Source of the DNA: Hahella chejuensis KCTC 2396
Lineage (GTDB): Bacteria > Pseudomonadota > Gammaproteobacteria > Pseudomonadales > Oleiphilaceae
Assembly: GCF_000012985.1 (NCBI RefSeq)
Contig: NC_007645.1
Coordinates: forward strand, 2,386,501-2,450,500
Length of the DNA: 64,000 nt
Direction: 5' to 3'
The notes below the pieces were generated by a model. The model worked only from the letters and a program-made list of their open reading frames with translations, searched no databases and was not told the origin of the DNA. The translations under genes and the position numbers were made by a program. Shown here piece by piece: positions 36,447 to 45,099 of this stretch (position 1 is the stretch's first letter; each line of letters starts with the position of its first letter).

Positions 36447-37213
36447 TTGTTCTGCTTCTCCCAAGTCGCCATATACTTCTGAATTAACTCTCCCAGAAGC
36501 CCCTCCTTACTGTATTGCTTAATTTTTTCACTCAGATAATCGGCATACCCTATACAGTTGGAGGTCTTACTGAAAGCTATGTAAATGCCTTCTTCAGTGA
36601 TGGGGGTAGGTAGGAACTCCAGTTGACGATTTAGATTGAGTTCTTCAGCAAGGCTAATTCCCGGATAGAGGCCGTATAGGAAGTAATCAAGGCGACCTGC
36701 CATCGTCATGCCATATAACTGCTCAAATTGCCCCACCCGCTCAAGATTCAAGTGTTGTTTGGCGAACTCATCAAACTCGACGCCAAAGCTGTCTCCTAGC
36801 CGGGCGCCGCCTTTCTTCCCTTTCAGGTCTTCCCAGGATTTAAACGGAAATCCATGCCCTTCTTTTACAAATATGACATTGGGATCGGACATAAAGGGTG
36901 GTTGAACAAAGTGGAGTAAGGCGCGGCGTTCCTCACTAATGTACAAACCTGAAATCATATCGACGCTATCCGTGCTCGCTAAGACGCGTTTCCATGGCCC
37001 CTTGTATTTGGACTCCACTTTAACGCCTTTGTCTGCCATGGCCAGTTCTACGATTTCGATCGCAACGCCGATAATGCGATGCGGGTTTTGTTTATCTTGC
37101 CAAGATATAGGGGGGTAGTTAGGGTCGCTGGTGACGGTCAGACTTACACAGTTTTTTGCCCATACGGGCTCTTGCAGTAATGCTGTGAGCAATATAATTA
37201 CCCATCGCTTCAT
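36356..37213 (-). CDS. Periplasmic solute-binding protein (SBP_bac_3 type), chimeric tail
   Basis: A 285-residue protein with a signal peptide (VIILLTALLQEPVWAK) and a family 3 extracellular solute-binding fold: LTVTSDPNYPPISWQD, IEIVELAMADKGVKVE, DMISGLYISEERRALLHFVQPPF, WEDLKGKKGGARLGDSFG, and IQKYMATWEKQ near the native end. Such proteins without transporter genes often act as sensors or orphan receptors for amino-acid-like ligands; the ligand is unknown. The last ~30 residues (after KQNKPA) are encoded by repeat copy B read in a frame other than umuC, so the original C-terminus was replaced. Function may survive because the fold ends at about YMATW. Confidence 0.8.
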   Translation of the reverse strand: MKRWVIILLTALLQEPVWAKNCVSLTVTSDPNYPPISWQDKQNPHRIIGVAIEIVELAMADKGVKVESKYKGPWKRVLASTDSVDMISGLYISEERRALLHFVQPPFMSDPNVIFVKEGHGFPFKSWEDLKGKKGGARLGDSFGVEFDEFAKQHLNLERVGQFEQLYGMTMAGRLDYFLYGLYPGISLAEELNLNRQLEFLPTPITEEGIYIAFSKTSNCIGYADYLSEKIKQYSKEGLLGELIQKYMATWEKQNKPANSPKVNHTTPMQQPETRLFLLTIPAIL

Positions 37214-37269
37214 GGGCTCCCCCTCTACTATGCCCAGGGGGCGGTAAGGTGGCTCAACATGATGAGTCC

Positions 37270-37295
37270 CAAAAAGAGGGGGCTGTCCCCCCCTT
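37270..37295 (-). terminator. Terminator-like hairpin upstream of the binding protein
   Basis: On the minus strand, GGGGGG-ACAG-CCCCC is followed by TCTTTTT. It lies ~60 bases before the binding-protein start, so it would end transcription arriving from the right or act as a leader attenuator. Confidence 0.45.
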
Positions 37296-37430
37296 CAGAA
37301 TGATGTACTGAAGAATTTATACAAATAATAAGACTAGTCTAAAGGGGGGCTGACCGCCACTAACAAGCTCATATGGCTCTAACGGCCTATTCTTTTGATA
37401 GGCGTAGTGACTCGCTGCTTAAGGGGTTTC

Positions 37431-37886
37431 ATGAGAAAAGGAGGTCCAGTGTGTTTACCTCTATACGATCAACTGGTCCACCGCAAGAACCTGTCGAACG
37501 TGACCCATTCGGTGACGCTCTCCAGCCTACCAAGGCAGCGAGGCATAGCCGGCGTCTTTCTATGGGCGAAGCCTTTTGACGAGTCGGAGTTTCCGGCGGC
37601 GTTCGATTTGGAGGACTTCACGGTCGCCCAGATTTTCACGCTGTCGGAAGTCTACAATCTGGGCTGTATGAACGCCCTGGGCGAAGGTCAGATGCTGGTC
37701 TGCGCTGAAAGCGGCGACATTGAGATAGGCGACTACATTGTCACATCAAGCCGCCCTGGCATTGGTATGCGCCAGGAAGATGACGTGCTGCGCAGCTACA
37801 CCATCGCGGAGGCCCGCGAGGCGGTTAACTGGACAGAGGAGGAAAGCGACGAGAGATTGATCTCGTGTAAGTATCTTTGTGGTTGA
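37431..37886 (+). CDS. Phage tail-fibre C-terminal-like remnant
   Basis: A 151-codon frame starting at ATG 37431 (AAGGGG upstream); a TTG at 37395 is also open. From ~60 onward it reads FTLSEVYNLGCMNALGEGQMLV, GDIEIGDYIVTSSRPGIGMRQEDDVLRSYTIAEA, and LISCKYLCG at the end. This pattern (GDYI-TS-xPGxGM-Q-DD-L-xYTVAKA, terminal C-x-Y-x-C-G) is what I associate with the C-terminal chaperone-like end of marine phage tail or structural proteins. The N-terminal ~45 residues look unrelated and may be out-of-frame debris. It is most likely the surviving 3' end of a longer phage gene. Confidence 0.5.
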   Translation: MRKGGPVCLPLYDQLVHRKNLSNVTHSVTLSSLPRQRGIAGVFLWAKPFDESEFPAAFDLEDFTVAQIFTLSEVYNLGCMNALGEGQMLVCAESGDIEIGDYIVTSSRPGIGMRQEDDVLRSYTIAEAREAVNWTEEESDERLISCKYLCG

Positions 37887-37931
37887 GCAGAATGGGCCTG
37901 AATTTGTCAGGCCCTGCATGTTTGTTGTGAG

Positions 37932-38237
37932 TTAGAACTTAAGGTTTTCCGCTTTGATGTTTACCCACTTATCCTCATCCTTTGTGAAGGCAAATTCAGG
38001 GATTGTAATTTCAAGGCTTTGAGCGTCGATTGCATAAAGCTCCGCCGACATTGGCCTTTTGATGGCGATTACATGTTCCCCGTCTTTTACTCCCGCATAC
38101 CACCACGTCTCAGAGGAGTTGTTGATGGTATCTTCGAACTTAGCTTCTAAGCTTTGCTTATCAATTGGTTTCATATCAGCGTTGCACCCCGTGATCATTG
38201 ATGCTACTGCCAGCATTAACAGGAATCGTTTTATCAT
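37932..38237 (-). CDS. Small putative lipoprotein
   Basis: A 101-residue protein with a type II signal peptide: hydrophobic FLLMLAVASMI then TGC, a lipobox with Cys18. The +2 residue is Asn, so outer-membrane sorting is expected. The mature part (~83 residues) is beta-rich with WWYAGVKDGEHVIAIKRPMSAELYAI; no family is recognised. It is convergent with the phage remnant upstream and may lie outside or at the edge of the island. Confidence 0.68.
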   Translation of the reverse strand: MIKRFLLMLAVASMITGCNADMKPIDKQSLEAKFEDTINNSSETWWYAGVKDGEHVIAIKRPMSAELYAIDAQSLEITIPEFAFTKDEDKWVNIKAENLKF

Positions 38238-38514
38238 GAACTTGATCCAGCATTTTTGAGAACTTTAGGACTGGTTTTGCTTGTTGGGTCTTTAAGGTTC
38301 TTTATTTAAAATTGTAAGAGGGAAGCCTCTTTTTTATATCTAAATGAATCACTCACGATATAAAAAATATAATCAAGTGTAATTCGACATATGGTATAGG
38401 CCAAACAGGCTGCCGAAGGCATTGGCAACATGCCGGTCCTTGTTGGTGTGGCGAGTCAGATTTCGCACTGGTCGGATATTGTTCCCTCGCAGGAAGAGGT
38501 ATAGCTGACGCACT
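38238..38514. other. Intergenic region with a possible gene fragment
   Basis: 277 bases, AT-rich on the left half. On the plus strand an open frame from about 38405 to a TAG at 38504 reads ...GIGNMPVLVGVASQISHW..., which looks like protein-coding sequence but has no clear start or homologue; it may be a phage gene remnant. Confidence 0.3.
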
Positions 38515-39015
38515 TCAGCCTTTGTTGCCTCTATTCAGGTTATGTGCGTAGATCGCTTCCATCACAAGGGCGTATGGCGTCCAAGTTAAAATGATCAAGA
38601 CGCTGAAGAAAACGCTCGAACCGATATGTATCCAGCTAGCGCCCGCTGAGTACGCCAGTGCGAGTAAAGTGAGAAAAGCGGCGATGGACACTAGCCCAAA
38701 CCTCTTGCGTTCAATAAGAGCGCGGTATAAATGCTCTCTGGCTACAATGAAAAAAAACGCGATCCCGATAAATAGGAGCCCTGATTCTATCTGTGAATCC
38801 GCTGGATCTTGGCTGCAAAGCAGGTTTACGCCGAAGGAAAAGTTGATGGGAGAGAATACCAAAGAAATATGATGATGTGGGTTACTCTTAATGTAATCGC
38901 ATGTAATTGAAAGCCAATGGCCCTCTTTAGTCTCGTTTTTGGTCAGGAACGAGACCCAGAAAGGCGCCGCCAGGAAGAAACCTAGAAACAGCAGCATGGC
39001 GAGAGCGATAACCAA
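38515..39015 (-). CDS. Hypothetical multi-pass membrane protein
   Basis: A 166-residue protein from a TTG at 39015 with AGAGG eight bases upstream; the ATG at 38997 lacks a ribosome site. Four hydrophobic segments are visible (~2-25, 78-95, 108-128, 132-155). The loop after the first segment is periplasmic-looking with two cysteines (TCDYIK, LLCSQD). No family is recognised. Confidence 0.6.
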   Translation of the reverse strand: MVIALAMLLFLGFFLAAPFWVSFLTKNETKEGHWLSITCDYIKSNPHHHISLVFSPINFSFGVNLLCSQDPADSQIESGLLFIGIAFFFIVAREHLYRALIERKRFGLVSIAAFLTLLALAYSAGASWIHIGSSVFFSVLIILTWTPYALVMEAIYAHNLNRGNKG

Positions 39016-39177
39016 GGAAGATACCTCTGTGACGGATGTCAGATTTTACATTTCATAAAGATAATTTCTCATCATCTTTCGATTTATGAGTATAAGATAC
39101 GCGCCCTGAAAAGTGTTGGTGCATGAAGTGCTGCGTTAGGTGGTGCTCGCCATGACAGTATTAATTGAGATGATTAA

Positions 39178-39432
39178 ATGATTTACGAGCATAAACGAAA
39201 TACCAATATCGGCGTCGGCTTGGGCGTCATAATGCAGTTGTGGGGAAAATCCATGAGCAGCGCCAGTCCAACAATGGGATTTATCGTCGTCTTATTGGGT
39301 ATCGTCCTCTTTGTCTGGGGTTGCGGACAATATGCGAAAAGCAAAGGGTATTCAGGTGTTTGGGGGGGGCTCGGACTTTTCAGCTTGATTGGCCTGATCA
39401 TTCTGGTTTTTATGAAAGATAGAGATCGGTAG
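39178..39432 (+). CDS. Small two-segment membrane protein
   Basis: An 84-residue protein with two hydrophobic segments (~33-49, 62-78) separated by CGQYAKSKGYSGVWGGLGL. The motif YAKxKGYxxxxGLxGLxxLxGLIIL occurs in many small uncharacterised bacterial membrane proteins. No function can be assigned. It lies alone between divergent and downstream neighbours, 119 bases before the diguanylate cyclase gene. Confidence 0.6.
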   Translation: MIYEHKRNTNIGVGLGVIMQLWGKSMSSASPTMGFIVVLLGIVLFVWGCGQYAKSKGYSGVWGGLGLFSLIGLIILVFMKDRDR

Positions 39433-39550
39433 CCAGGCATCCTGGCCATTTTATGCGCCTTCCCAGGGCGCATAGTCCTTCTGTGTTGTTGCAAGCACTC
39501 CTTAAATCATCTATCTCTTAGTATTCAGACTGCGATCGGAATCGGCCGCT

Positions 39551-41545
39551 ATGAATCTGGGCATTCGAACCCTGCTATCTCTCACCCTCGCCGGAATAGT
39601 CTTTATCACCACTAGCCTGGTGAATGGGATTATCGACTATGAGGCTTCGCACCGGTTACGGAATGAGCTGGGAGAGCAGTATTCTGAGCTCGCCTATCAA
39701 ATGGCGGATCGATTAGACAGGGAAATGTTCGAAAGGCTCAGTGACATGATTAATGTGTCCAGTCTCCCCACTATCCGCAATCTCAATGGCTCCCAGGCGG
39801 AGCTGCAGCGCAACATTCTGGAAACTCTCAAGCGAACTTACGGCTACTACGCCTGGGTGGGGCTCACTGATGTTAACGGTGTAGTGCTCAGGGCTACAGG
39901 GGGCTTGATGGAGGGAATGGACGTCTCCGGCTTGCCTTGGTGGAAAGAAGGGCATCTCGCCCCTTATGTTGGCGATGTAAGAGACAGCGAGTTACTTGAT
40001 CGTTATCCGCGTCAGGGCGACCCGACGCGACCTCTGCGTATTGTGGACTTTGCTGCGCCTATTCTCGGGCTGGATGGCGCGCAAATTGGAGTGATGGGCG
40101 CTCATCTCAACTGGGACTGGGTTAAAGAGGCTGCTTCCAGCCTGCTGCAGCAACGCAATAGGGATATTGAGTTGCTGGTGCTTTCAAAGGATGGCGATGT
40201 CCTGCTGGCGCCCGAAAATACGCCTTTTACGAAGGTGTCGCTTCCTGACTCGCTTAAAGGCAACGAAACCCACATTATGACTTGGCCGGACGGTAAGAAG
40301 TATTTGACGGGTTTTTCCGGCACCAAGGGTTTCCTGGAGTACTCCGGGCTTGGCTGGACGGTGATTGCGCGGAGAGAAGTCTCGCAGGCTCTTGGCCCGG
40401 TTCGACGTCTCAGCGCTGCTATATGGATGTGGGGCGGCTCGATTACTGTCATTTTTGCAATGATTGGCTGGATGGTCGCGGCGCGCATTTCCCGACCACT
40501 ACGGGAATTGGCGGCTTCCGCTGAAGCGGTTGAGCGTACTGATGGTCGATTGGCGTACTCGGAGGCATTCGCTCCCAGAGAAATTCGCGGATTGGCGGCG
40601 GCTTTGCAAGATATGCTGGACAAGTTGCGTAACCGGGAGGAAACGCTGAGACGTCAGTATTCAGAGCTGCAGATGCTGTACGAGGGGTCTCCAGTGGGGA
40701 TCGTTATGATCGGGCGGGATTTAAACTGCCTGCGCATCAACAGTCGCCTGGCGGACTGGTTTGAGCTGGATAATACCCAGGTGGTGGGGCGCAGTATCAA
40801 TGAAATCTCCAGCGAGCTGATAGAGTGGACAAAACCGGTGGTATTGCAAGTCCTGGCTTCCGGGGCCCCGGAGTTTGGCATTGAAATGAAAATGAAGGGG
40901 GGCGGGGCAGGGAAGACGCGTCACTTCTTGGCCTCTTGTCTGCCCTTGTTTGAGGAGGGAAAAGCCTCCGCAGTGGGTGTGGCGCTGTTGATCAGCGAGA
41001 TGACTGCGCAGCGGCAGGCTGAGTACTTCGCCACCCATGATACGTTGACTGGGCTTCCTAACCGACGCTTTCTATCCACTTTTATTACACAAGAGCTGGC
41101 CGTGGCGAGGCGACAGAACAAGAAAGTCGCCGCGCTGTATCTGGATCTTGACCGTTTCAAAGACGTCAATGACACCCATGGGCATAGCGTTGGAGATGCG
41201 CTGCTTCAGGAGGTGACACGGCGATTGCGTCAGGTGGTGCGTGAATCGGATTTGATCGTCAGATTGGGGGGCGACGAGTTTGTGGTGGTGCTTCTGGATA
41301 TCAAGGGAGTTTCCGATCTTACGCGGCTTGCGGAAAGTATCATCAGGAGTCTATCCGCTACATACCTTTTTGGAAGTGCGGAGGTGCGCACGTCTCCCAG
41401 TATTGGCATCGCCGTCTATCCTGATGACGTCTCGGGCGAGTCACAACTGCTTTCCTGCGCGGATGAGGCCATGTACGAAGCTAAAAAAAGCGGTCCTGGG
41501 CAGTATCGGCATTACGCTGACCTGCATGGCAAAGAGGAATATTAA
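39551..41545 (+). CDS. Cache-HAMP-PAS-GGDEF diguanylate cyclase
   Basis: A 664-residue membrane sensor. An N-terminal segment (~5-27), a large periplasmic dCache-type sensor (~30-285, with YAWVGLTDVNGVVLRATGG and GAHLNWDWV), a second segment (~290-312), a HAMP linker, a PAS domain (~375-490) and a C-terminal GGDEF domain (~500-660). The active-site GGDEF (~572-576) is intact, and RxxD (RESD) lies five residues upstream, the inhibitory I-site for product feedback. It should synthesise cyclic di-GMP. There is no EAL domain. The PilZ protein (24.0 kb) and the EAL protein (34.7 kb) are other c-di-GMP components in the window. Confidence 0.93.
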   Translation: MNLGIRTLLSLTLAGIVFITTSLVNGIIDYEASHRLRNELGEQYSELAYQMADRLDREMFERLSDMINVSSLPTIRNLNGSQAELQRNILETLKRTYGYYAWVGLTDVNGVVLRATGGLMEGMDVSGLPWWKEGHLAPYVGDVRDSELLDRYPRQGDPTRPLRIVDFAAPILGLDGAQIGVMGAHLNWDWVKEAASSLLQQRNRDIELLVLSKDGDVLLAPENTPFTKVSLPDSLKGNETHIMTWPDGKKYLTGFSGTKGFLEYSGLGWTVIARREVSQALGPVRRLSAAIWMWGGSITVIFAMIGWMVAARISRPLRELAASAEAVERTDGRLAYSEAFAPREIRGLAAALQDMLDKLRNREETLRRQYSELQMLYEGSPVGIVMIGRDLNCLRINSRLADWFELDNTQVVGRSINEISSELIEWTKPVVLQVLASGAPEFGIEMKMKGGGAGKTRHFLASCLPLFEEGKASAVGVALLISEMTAQRQAEYFATHDTLTGLPNRRFLSTFITQELAVARRQNKKVAALYLDLDRFKDVNDTHGHSVGDALLQEVTRRLRQVVRESDLIVRLGGDEFVVVLLDIKGVSDLTRLAESIIRSLSATYLFGSAEVRTSPSIGIAVYPDDVSGESQLLSCADEAMYEAKKSGPGQYRHYADLHGKEEY

Positions 41546-41646
41546 TATGGCAATGATACTGGCATGTTGATAATCAGGCGCATGGATGCGCCTGCGCGGC
41601 GGCTGGCCGCGGGAGACAGGGCCTGACATGTGCGTGCCCTGTCGTT

Positions 41647-41677
41647 GCAGACAAATAGAAGGAAGCTATTTGTCTGC
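41647..41677. repeat. Perfect 12-base inverted repeat
   Basis: GCAGACAAATAG / CTATTTGTCTGC with a seven-base loop, ~100 bases after the GGDEF gene. No T run follows, so it is a hairpin or protein site more than a standard terminator. Confidence 0.6.
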
Positions 41678-41811
41678 CTGATTAATAGTTTGGATCTGTA
41701 GCGTTACAACACGCAGACGTTTCACGCATAGGCATTTACTCATCGTCTTGCGTCCTGTATTTAATGATCGCCAAAGTAAGCATTTCATGTGGCTATCAGT
41801 TAAGGAGAAGC

Positions 41812-42327
41812 ATGTACGATCAATCCGTTATCGTCTTTGAACGCTATTTGAAGCGATTGTCCGCCATGATGAACCGACTGGAGACGTTTGCCGACACGGC
41901 CTCCAAGCAAAAAGCGATACTTCAAACAAGCCTCGCGCCCAATATGTTCCCTCTTGTTCAGCAGGTACGCACGACTATCAGTTTTTCTCTGCGGACCTGT
42001 TATCCGTTGGCGGGGCTGGAGATTCCGGAGATAGAATCTCGTGAAGACACTATTGCAGATCTGCGTCGACAGATTAAGGAGGCCGGGCGCTATTTGCAGG
42101 CTTTGCCAGCGAATGATTTTGCAACAGCGGCGGAACGGGAAATTGTGACGAAAGCCGGATTCAAAGAACTGCGATTGGATGGCGAAACCTTTCTTACCCA
42201 ATATGCGTTGCCGAACTTTTTCTTTCATCTCAGCATGGTCTACGCGATTTTACGATATTGCGGGGCTCCGGTCGGGAAGGGGGACTTTGATGGCTTTCAT
42301 GAGTATCCTCCGGGATTTGCATTTTGA
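41812..42327 (+). CDS. DUF1993-family protein
   Basis: A 171-residue soluble helical protein starting at ATG 41812 with AAGGAG upstream; the frame is open to 41764 without support. The sequence MYDQSVIVFERYLKRLSAMMNRLE and the C-terminal LPNFFFHLSMVYAILRYCGAPVGKGDFDGF match the DUF1993 family, a DinB-like four-helix fold of unknown function. The family often stands alone. A ClpP-like gene follows at 127 bases on the same strand. Confidence 0.8.
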   Translation: MYDQSVIVFERYLKRLSAMMNRLETFADTASKQKAILQTSLAPNMFPLVQQVRTTISFSLRTCYPLAGLEIPEIESREDTIADLRRQIKEAGRYLQALPANDFATAAEREIVTKAGFKELRLDGETFLTQYALPNFFFHLSMVYAILRYCGAPVGKGDFDGFHEYPPGFAF

Positions 42328-42454
42328 GCCCCCATGAACATCGACCTTTGCGTTTCGGTTGCTTTCGACCGGAAAGAGGTGATCTATACTGAGGTGGCTT
42401 AATCGCCTGTTGCGCTCGGTGCGCAAACTAAAATCAATATGAGGAGAGTGATCC

Positions 42455-43039
42455 ATGGAAAAGTTGTCCGGCGAACCTGAAAAGGGGAGTAAGACTGACC
42501 GTATTGAAGAGCAGTATTCGTTCAAGTCCCGTTTTGTGTTTATTTTCGGCGAGGTTAATCATGAGATGGCGCAAGCGACCTGTCAGCGCTTGATAGCCTT
42601 GGCGGAAGATTCTGAAGACCCTATCAGAGTGCTGATATCCTCTCCGGGTGGCCATGTGGAGTCGGGGGACGCTATTCACGACATTATTCGCTTTATCCGC
42701 GCGCCGGTAATTACGGTGGGCGCCGGGTGGGTCGCCAGCGCGGGAACGCATATTTACTTGGCGGCGGAGAAAGAGCGTCGTGTCTGTTTGCCCAATACGC
42801 GCTTTATGATTCACCAACCTGGCGGTGGCGCTGGCGGCCCTGCTTCGGATATCGCAATTCAGGCGAAAGAGATTTTGAGAGCCCGTGAGCGTATCGCCCA
42901 TGTTGTCGCCAGGCAGACGGGTAAACCGTTTGAGAAAGTATTGGTGGATATAGAAAGGGATTTCTGGATGAGTCCAGAAGAGGCGATGGACTATGGGATT
43001 GTCTCTCGTGTAGTCGAATCCTACAAAGACCTTCAGTAG
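42455..43039 (+). CDS. ClpP-like serine protease, stand-alone paralogue
   Basis: A 194-residue ClpP-fold protein with GAGGAGAG before its ATG. The triad is visible: S95 in GWVASAGTH (ClpP itself has AASMG), H120 in RFMIHQP and D169 in IERDFWMSPEEAMDYGIV. Substrate-strand region VLISSPGGHVESGDAIHD is conserved. It is more divergent than housekeeping ClpP and lacks the propeptide. No Clp ATPase lies next to it; clpA at 15 kb is the only one in view. It could form a heteromeric ClpP or an ATPase-independent protease. Confidence 0.88.
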   Translation: MEKLSGEPEKGSKTDRIEEQYSFKSRFVFIFGEVNHEMAQATCQRLIALAEDSEDPIRVLISSPGGHVESGDAIHDIIRFIRAPVITVGAGWVASAGTHIYLAAEKERRVCLPNTRFMIHQPGGGAGGPASDIAIQAKEILRARERIAHVVARQTGKPFEKVLVDIERDFWMSPEEAMDYGIVSRVVESYKDLQ

Positions 43040-43524
43040 ATTTAATATTCCCTAAAATTTCATGAGCGCCATTTAAAGCGCTCATGATTTCCTTATAACG
43101 ATATATATAACCGACATTGTCATATATATACTTTTGGAACGAAAAATAGATAACAATCTGTCTCTATATTTTTCCCAGTCTACTGATACTAAATAATTTT
43201 TTTAAGTCATTTGGCTCTAGAGCATAGGAAAAAATACCAGCCTCGTCACTATCCTATTCAGCCGATAAAATTGAAACTTGCAACATTCTTCTCAAAAATA
43301 TTAAAAAAATTGAATCACTGAGAAACTTTTTGGAAAACATGTTGTATTCTCAAATGACCGGTGGACCTCTCATGCATATAAAGTCGTTATCAAAATCCAG
43401 TGCGTTCTCCGGCAGTAACCCCTGATGGGGGCTATTCGCTCTTTTCCATTTATCCAGCGCTCGTAGTAGAGGGAATAGGCCCGTATCAGGGCTCTATCAA
43501 TAAGGAACTAATAAGGAATTCAGT
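43040..43524. other. 485-base intergenic region before the DUF3103-like gene
   Basis: AT-rich and without a supported gene. It contains a weak hairpin after the ClpP-like gene, listed separately, and a C4/G4 hairpin (ACCCCTGATGGGGGC) at ~43420, close to ~100 bases before the next gene. The length suggests a long leader or regulated promoter. Confidence 0.6.
43060..43087 (+). terminator. Possible terminator after the ClpP-like gene
   Basis: TCATGAGCG / CGCTCATGA stem followed by TTTCCTTAT; the T tract is interrupted, so the call is weak. Confidence 0.4.
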
Positions 43525-44694
43525 ATGAGGAAAAGTACTGCTTTGGGATTCGTAACTTTGTTGGCGTGCAGTTTTATGTCCACTATCACGGCGGCCGAAA
43601 CGGCTCCTGTTGATAACTCGCCAGCAAACGTTCCTGCTATTCACTCTAAGTTTACCCCGCCCGGATTTATCAAACTCGCTAATGAAAAACGCATGATGGC
43701 CAGCGCCGCCGCCCGGGAAATTAATCCAGCGGACCTTGTGCGGCAATTAAAGGAAAATAACGGTAGCGTTTCGGTCGCCAATGTACTGAAGGATGTAAAA
43801 GGATTATCCAATTCATTCGTTAATCAAGCGCAAAGCGCAGAAAGAAGTATCCTGAGCAAGAAAGGCGTGCGCACCAAAGGGGAAACATTACTTGAGTTAC
43901 GTATAGCCGCTCCGCAGATGATGTCGCAATTGCAGGAGGGGGTAGAGCCTCTCTATGCATATGAGCCGGATGGAGATGAATCTACCTGGCAATATATTGA
44001 AGCCTATGACAGTAATGGCGGTTTGCACTTGCTGGACGTCTGGAGTATGCCGGAGCGGCCGGTAGTCGTCGTCGACATCAATGCGAAAAAGGATATGCAG
44101 CTCGGTCTGGCGCAAATGCGTGAGGTTTTTTCTCGCTCCGCATCTAAATCCATTCAGATAAATAAAGCCCAGTCGGATAGCATCAATGTGACCATACTGG
44201 ACAGTATCCGTTTGGGAGATGATGAGGAGCCATGGATCTCGGGCAACGCTGAGGTATACGCGATTGTGACTGGCGTTGATCCCAGCAGAGATGAGCCGGC
44301 GCTGGACATTGTGGATATGCCTTATCTCGATGAAGATGGTAAAACCTATTACCCCAACCAGGTTGTCGTTTATTGGGATAGATATCGTTGGGGCGCCGCG
44401 AATATCATTCTGATGGAGCATGACGATAACACCAACTATCAAACGTTGGCGCAAAAACTTCTAACTACCGCTGCTCAAGTGCTTTCGGCGCTGGGACAAC
44501 CGGAGATTGGAGCGTTGGTGGCTTTGGGTAGCGGGATTGTCGAGCTGATGCCTGAGCACTGGTTCAGTAACGACGATGACTATTTGGACTCTTTCTATAC
44601 ACTTGAAAAGAGTATGCACTATGGGAATCACATGGGTGTATCGGGTAATGCGATGACGACTATGAGGCCCTACACGCTGAATGGAATTAAATAA
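43525..44694 (+). CDS. Secreted DUF3103-like protein
   Basis: A 389-residue exported protein: signal peptide of ~25 residues (FVTLLACSFMSTITAAET). The middle carries YIEAYDSNGGLHLLDVWSMPERPVVVVDINAKK, and the second half has EPWISGNAEVYAIVTGV, VDMPYLDEDGKTYYPNQVVVYWDRYRWGAANIILMEHDDNTNY. This is the pattern I remember for DUF3103, found in Vibrio, Hahella and relatives; no activity is known. An AAGGAA-type site precedes the ATG. A strong palindrome follows the stop. Confidence 0.65.
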   Translation: MRKSTALGFVTLLACSFMSTITAAETAPVDNSPANVPAIHSKFTPPGFIKLANEKRMMASAAAREINPADLVRQLKENNGSVSVANVLKDVKGLSNSFVNQAQSAERSILSKKGVRTKGETLLELRIAAPQMMSQLQEGVEPLYAYEPDGDESTWQYIEAYDSNGGLHLLDVWSMPERPVVVVDINAKKDMQLGLAQMREVFSRSASKSIQINKAQSDSINVTILDSIRLGDDEEPWISGNAEVYAIVTGVDPSRDEPALDIVDMPYLDEDGKTYYPNQVVVYWDRYRWGAANIILMEHDDNTNYQTLAQKLLTTAAQVLSALGQPEIGALVALGSGIVELMPEHWFSNDDDYLDSFYTLEKSMHYGNHMGVSGNAMTTMRPYTLNGIK

Positions 44695-44736
44695 TTGTAA
44701 ATAAGCAGGCGCGCTAACACGTCTGCTTTAAAAGTT

Positions 44737-44778
44737 AGGCCCCTCCGAGGCAGTATATTACTGCCTCGGAGGGGCCTT
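44737..44778. terminator. Long perfect palindrome between convergent genes
   Basis: Two 19-base arms (AGGCCCCTCCGAGGCAGTA and its complement) with a TAT loop, ~42 bases after the DUF3103-like stop and ~16 bases before the ComEA-like stop. Both flanks are poor in T, so termination may rely on stem strength. Confidence 0.75.
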
Positions 44779-44793
44779 CCGAATGCCTCAATA

Positions 44794-45099
44794 TTATTCC
44801 AGAACAATCAAGCTACGGTTCTTCTCCACGGTTTTCTCACCAATACCTTTAACCAGCGCCAACTCGGATATATCCTTGAAAGGGCCATTGGTAGTGCGAA
44901 ACTCTATAATAGCTTCGGCTTTTTTAAGTCCGACGCCATTTAGTGCTTTTGCTAATGCTTCGGCGTCCGCTGTATTAATATTCACTACGTTCTGTTGTTC
45001 GGCCGATTGTGTTTGTTGCGGCGCGGAGTCCGTAGCGAATGAAACATTAGCGAAAGCGAGAGTAAAAGCGAAGAAAATAACTGATAGCAGTTTTTGCAT
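44794..45099 (-). CDS. ComEA-family helix-hairpin-helix DNA-binding protein
   Basis: A 101-residue protein with a signal peptide (LLSVIFFAFTLAFANVSFAT), a short Gln/Ser linker and a C-terminal double helix-hairpin-helix domain (VVNINTADAEALAKALNGVGLKKAEAIIEFR and LALVKGIGEKTVEKNRSLI). ComEA proteins bind incoming DNA in the periplasm during natural transformation; short forms without an anchor are common in gammaproteobacteria. No other competence gene is adjacent. It is convergent with the DUF3103-like gene and divergent from mvaT. Confidence 0.88.
   Translation of the reverse strand: MQKLLSVIFFAFTLAFANVSFATDSAPQQTQSAEQQNVVNINTADAEALAKALNGVGLKKAEAIIEFRTTNGPFKDISELALVKGIGEKTVEKNRSLIVLE

Noticed and set aside
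37373-37579. 68-codon frame overlapping the phage tail-fibre remnant in another frame.
   Set aside because: Composition is random-looking, and the overlapping frame has the recognisable motif.
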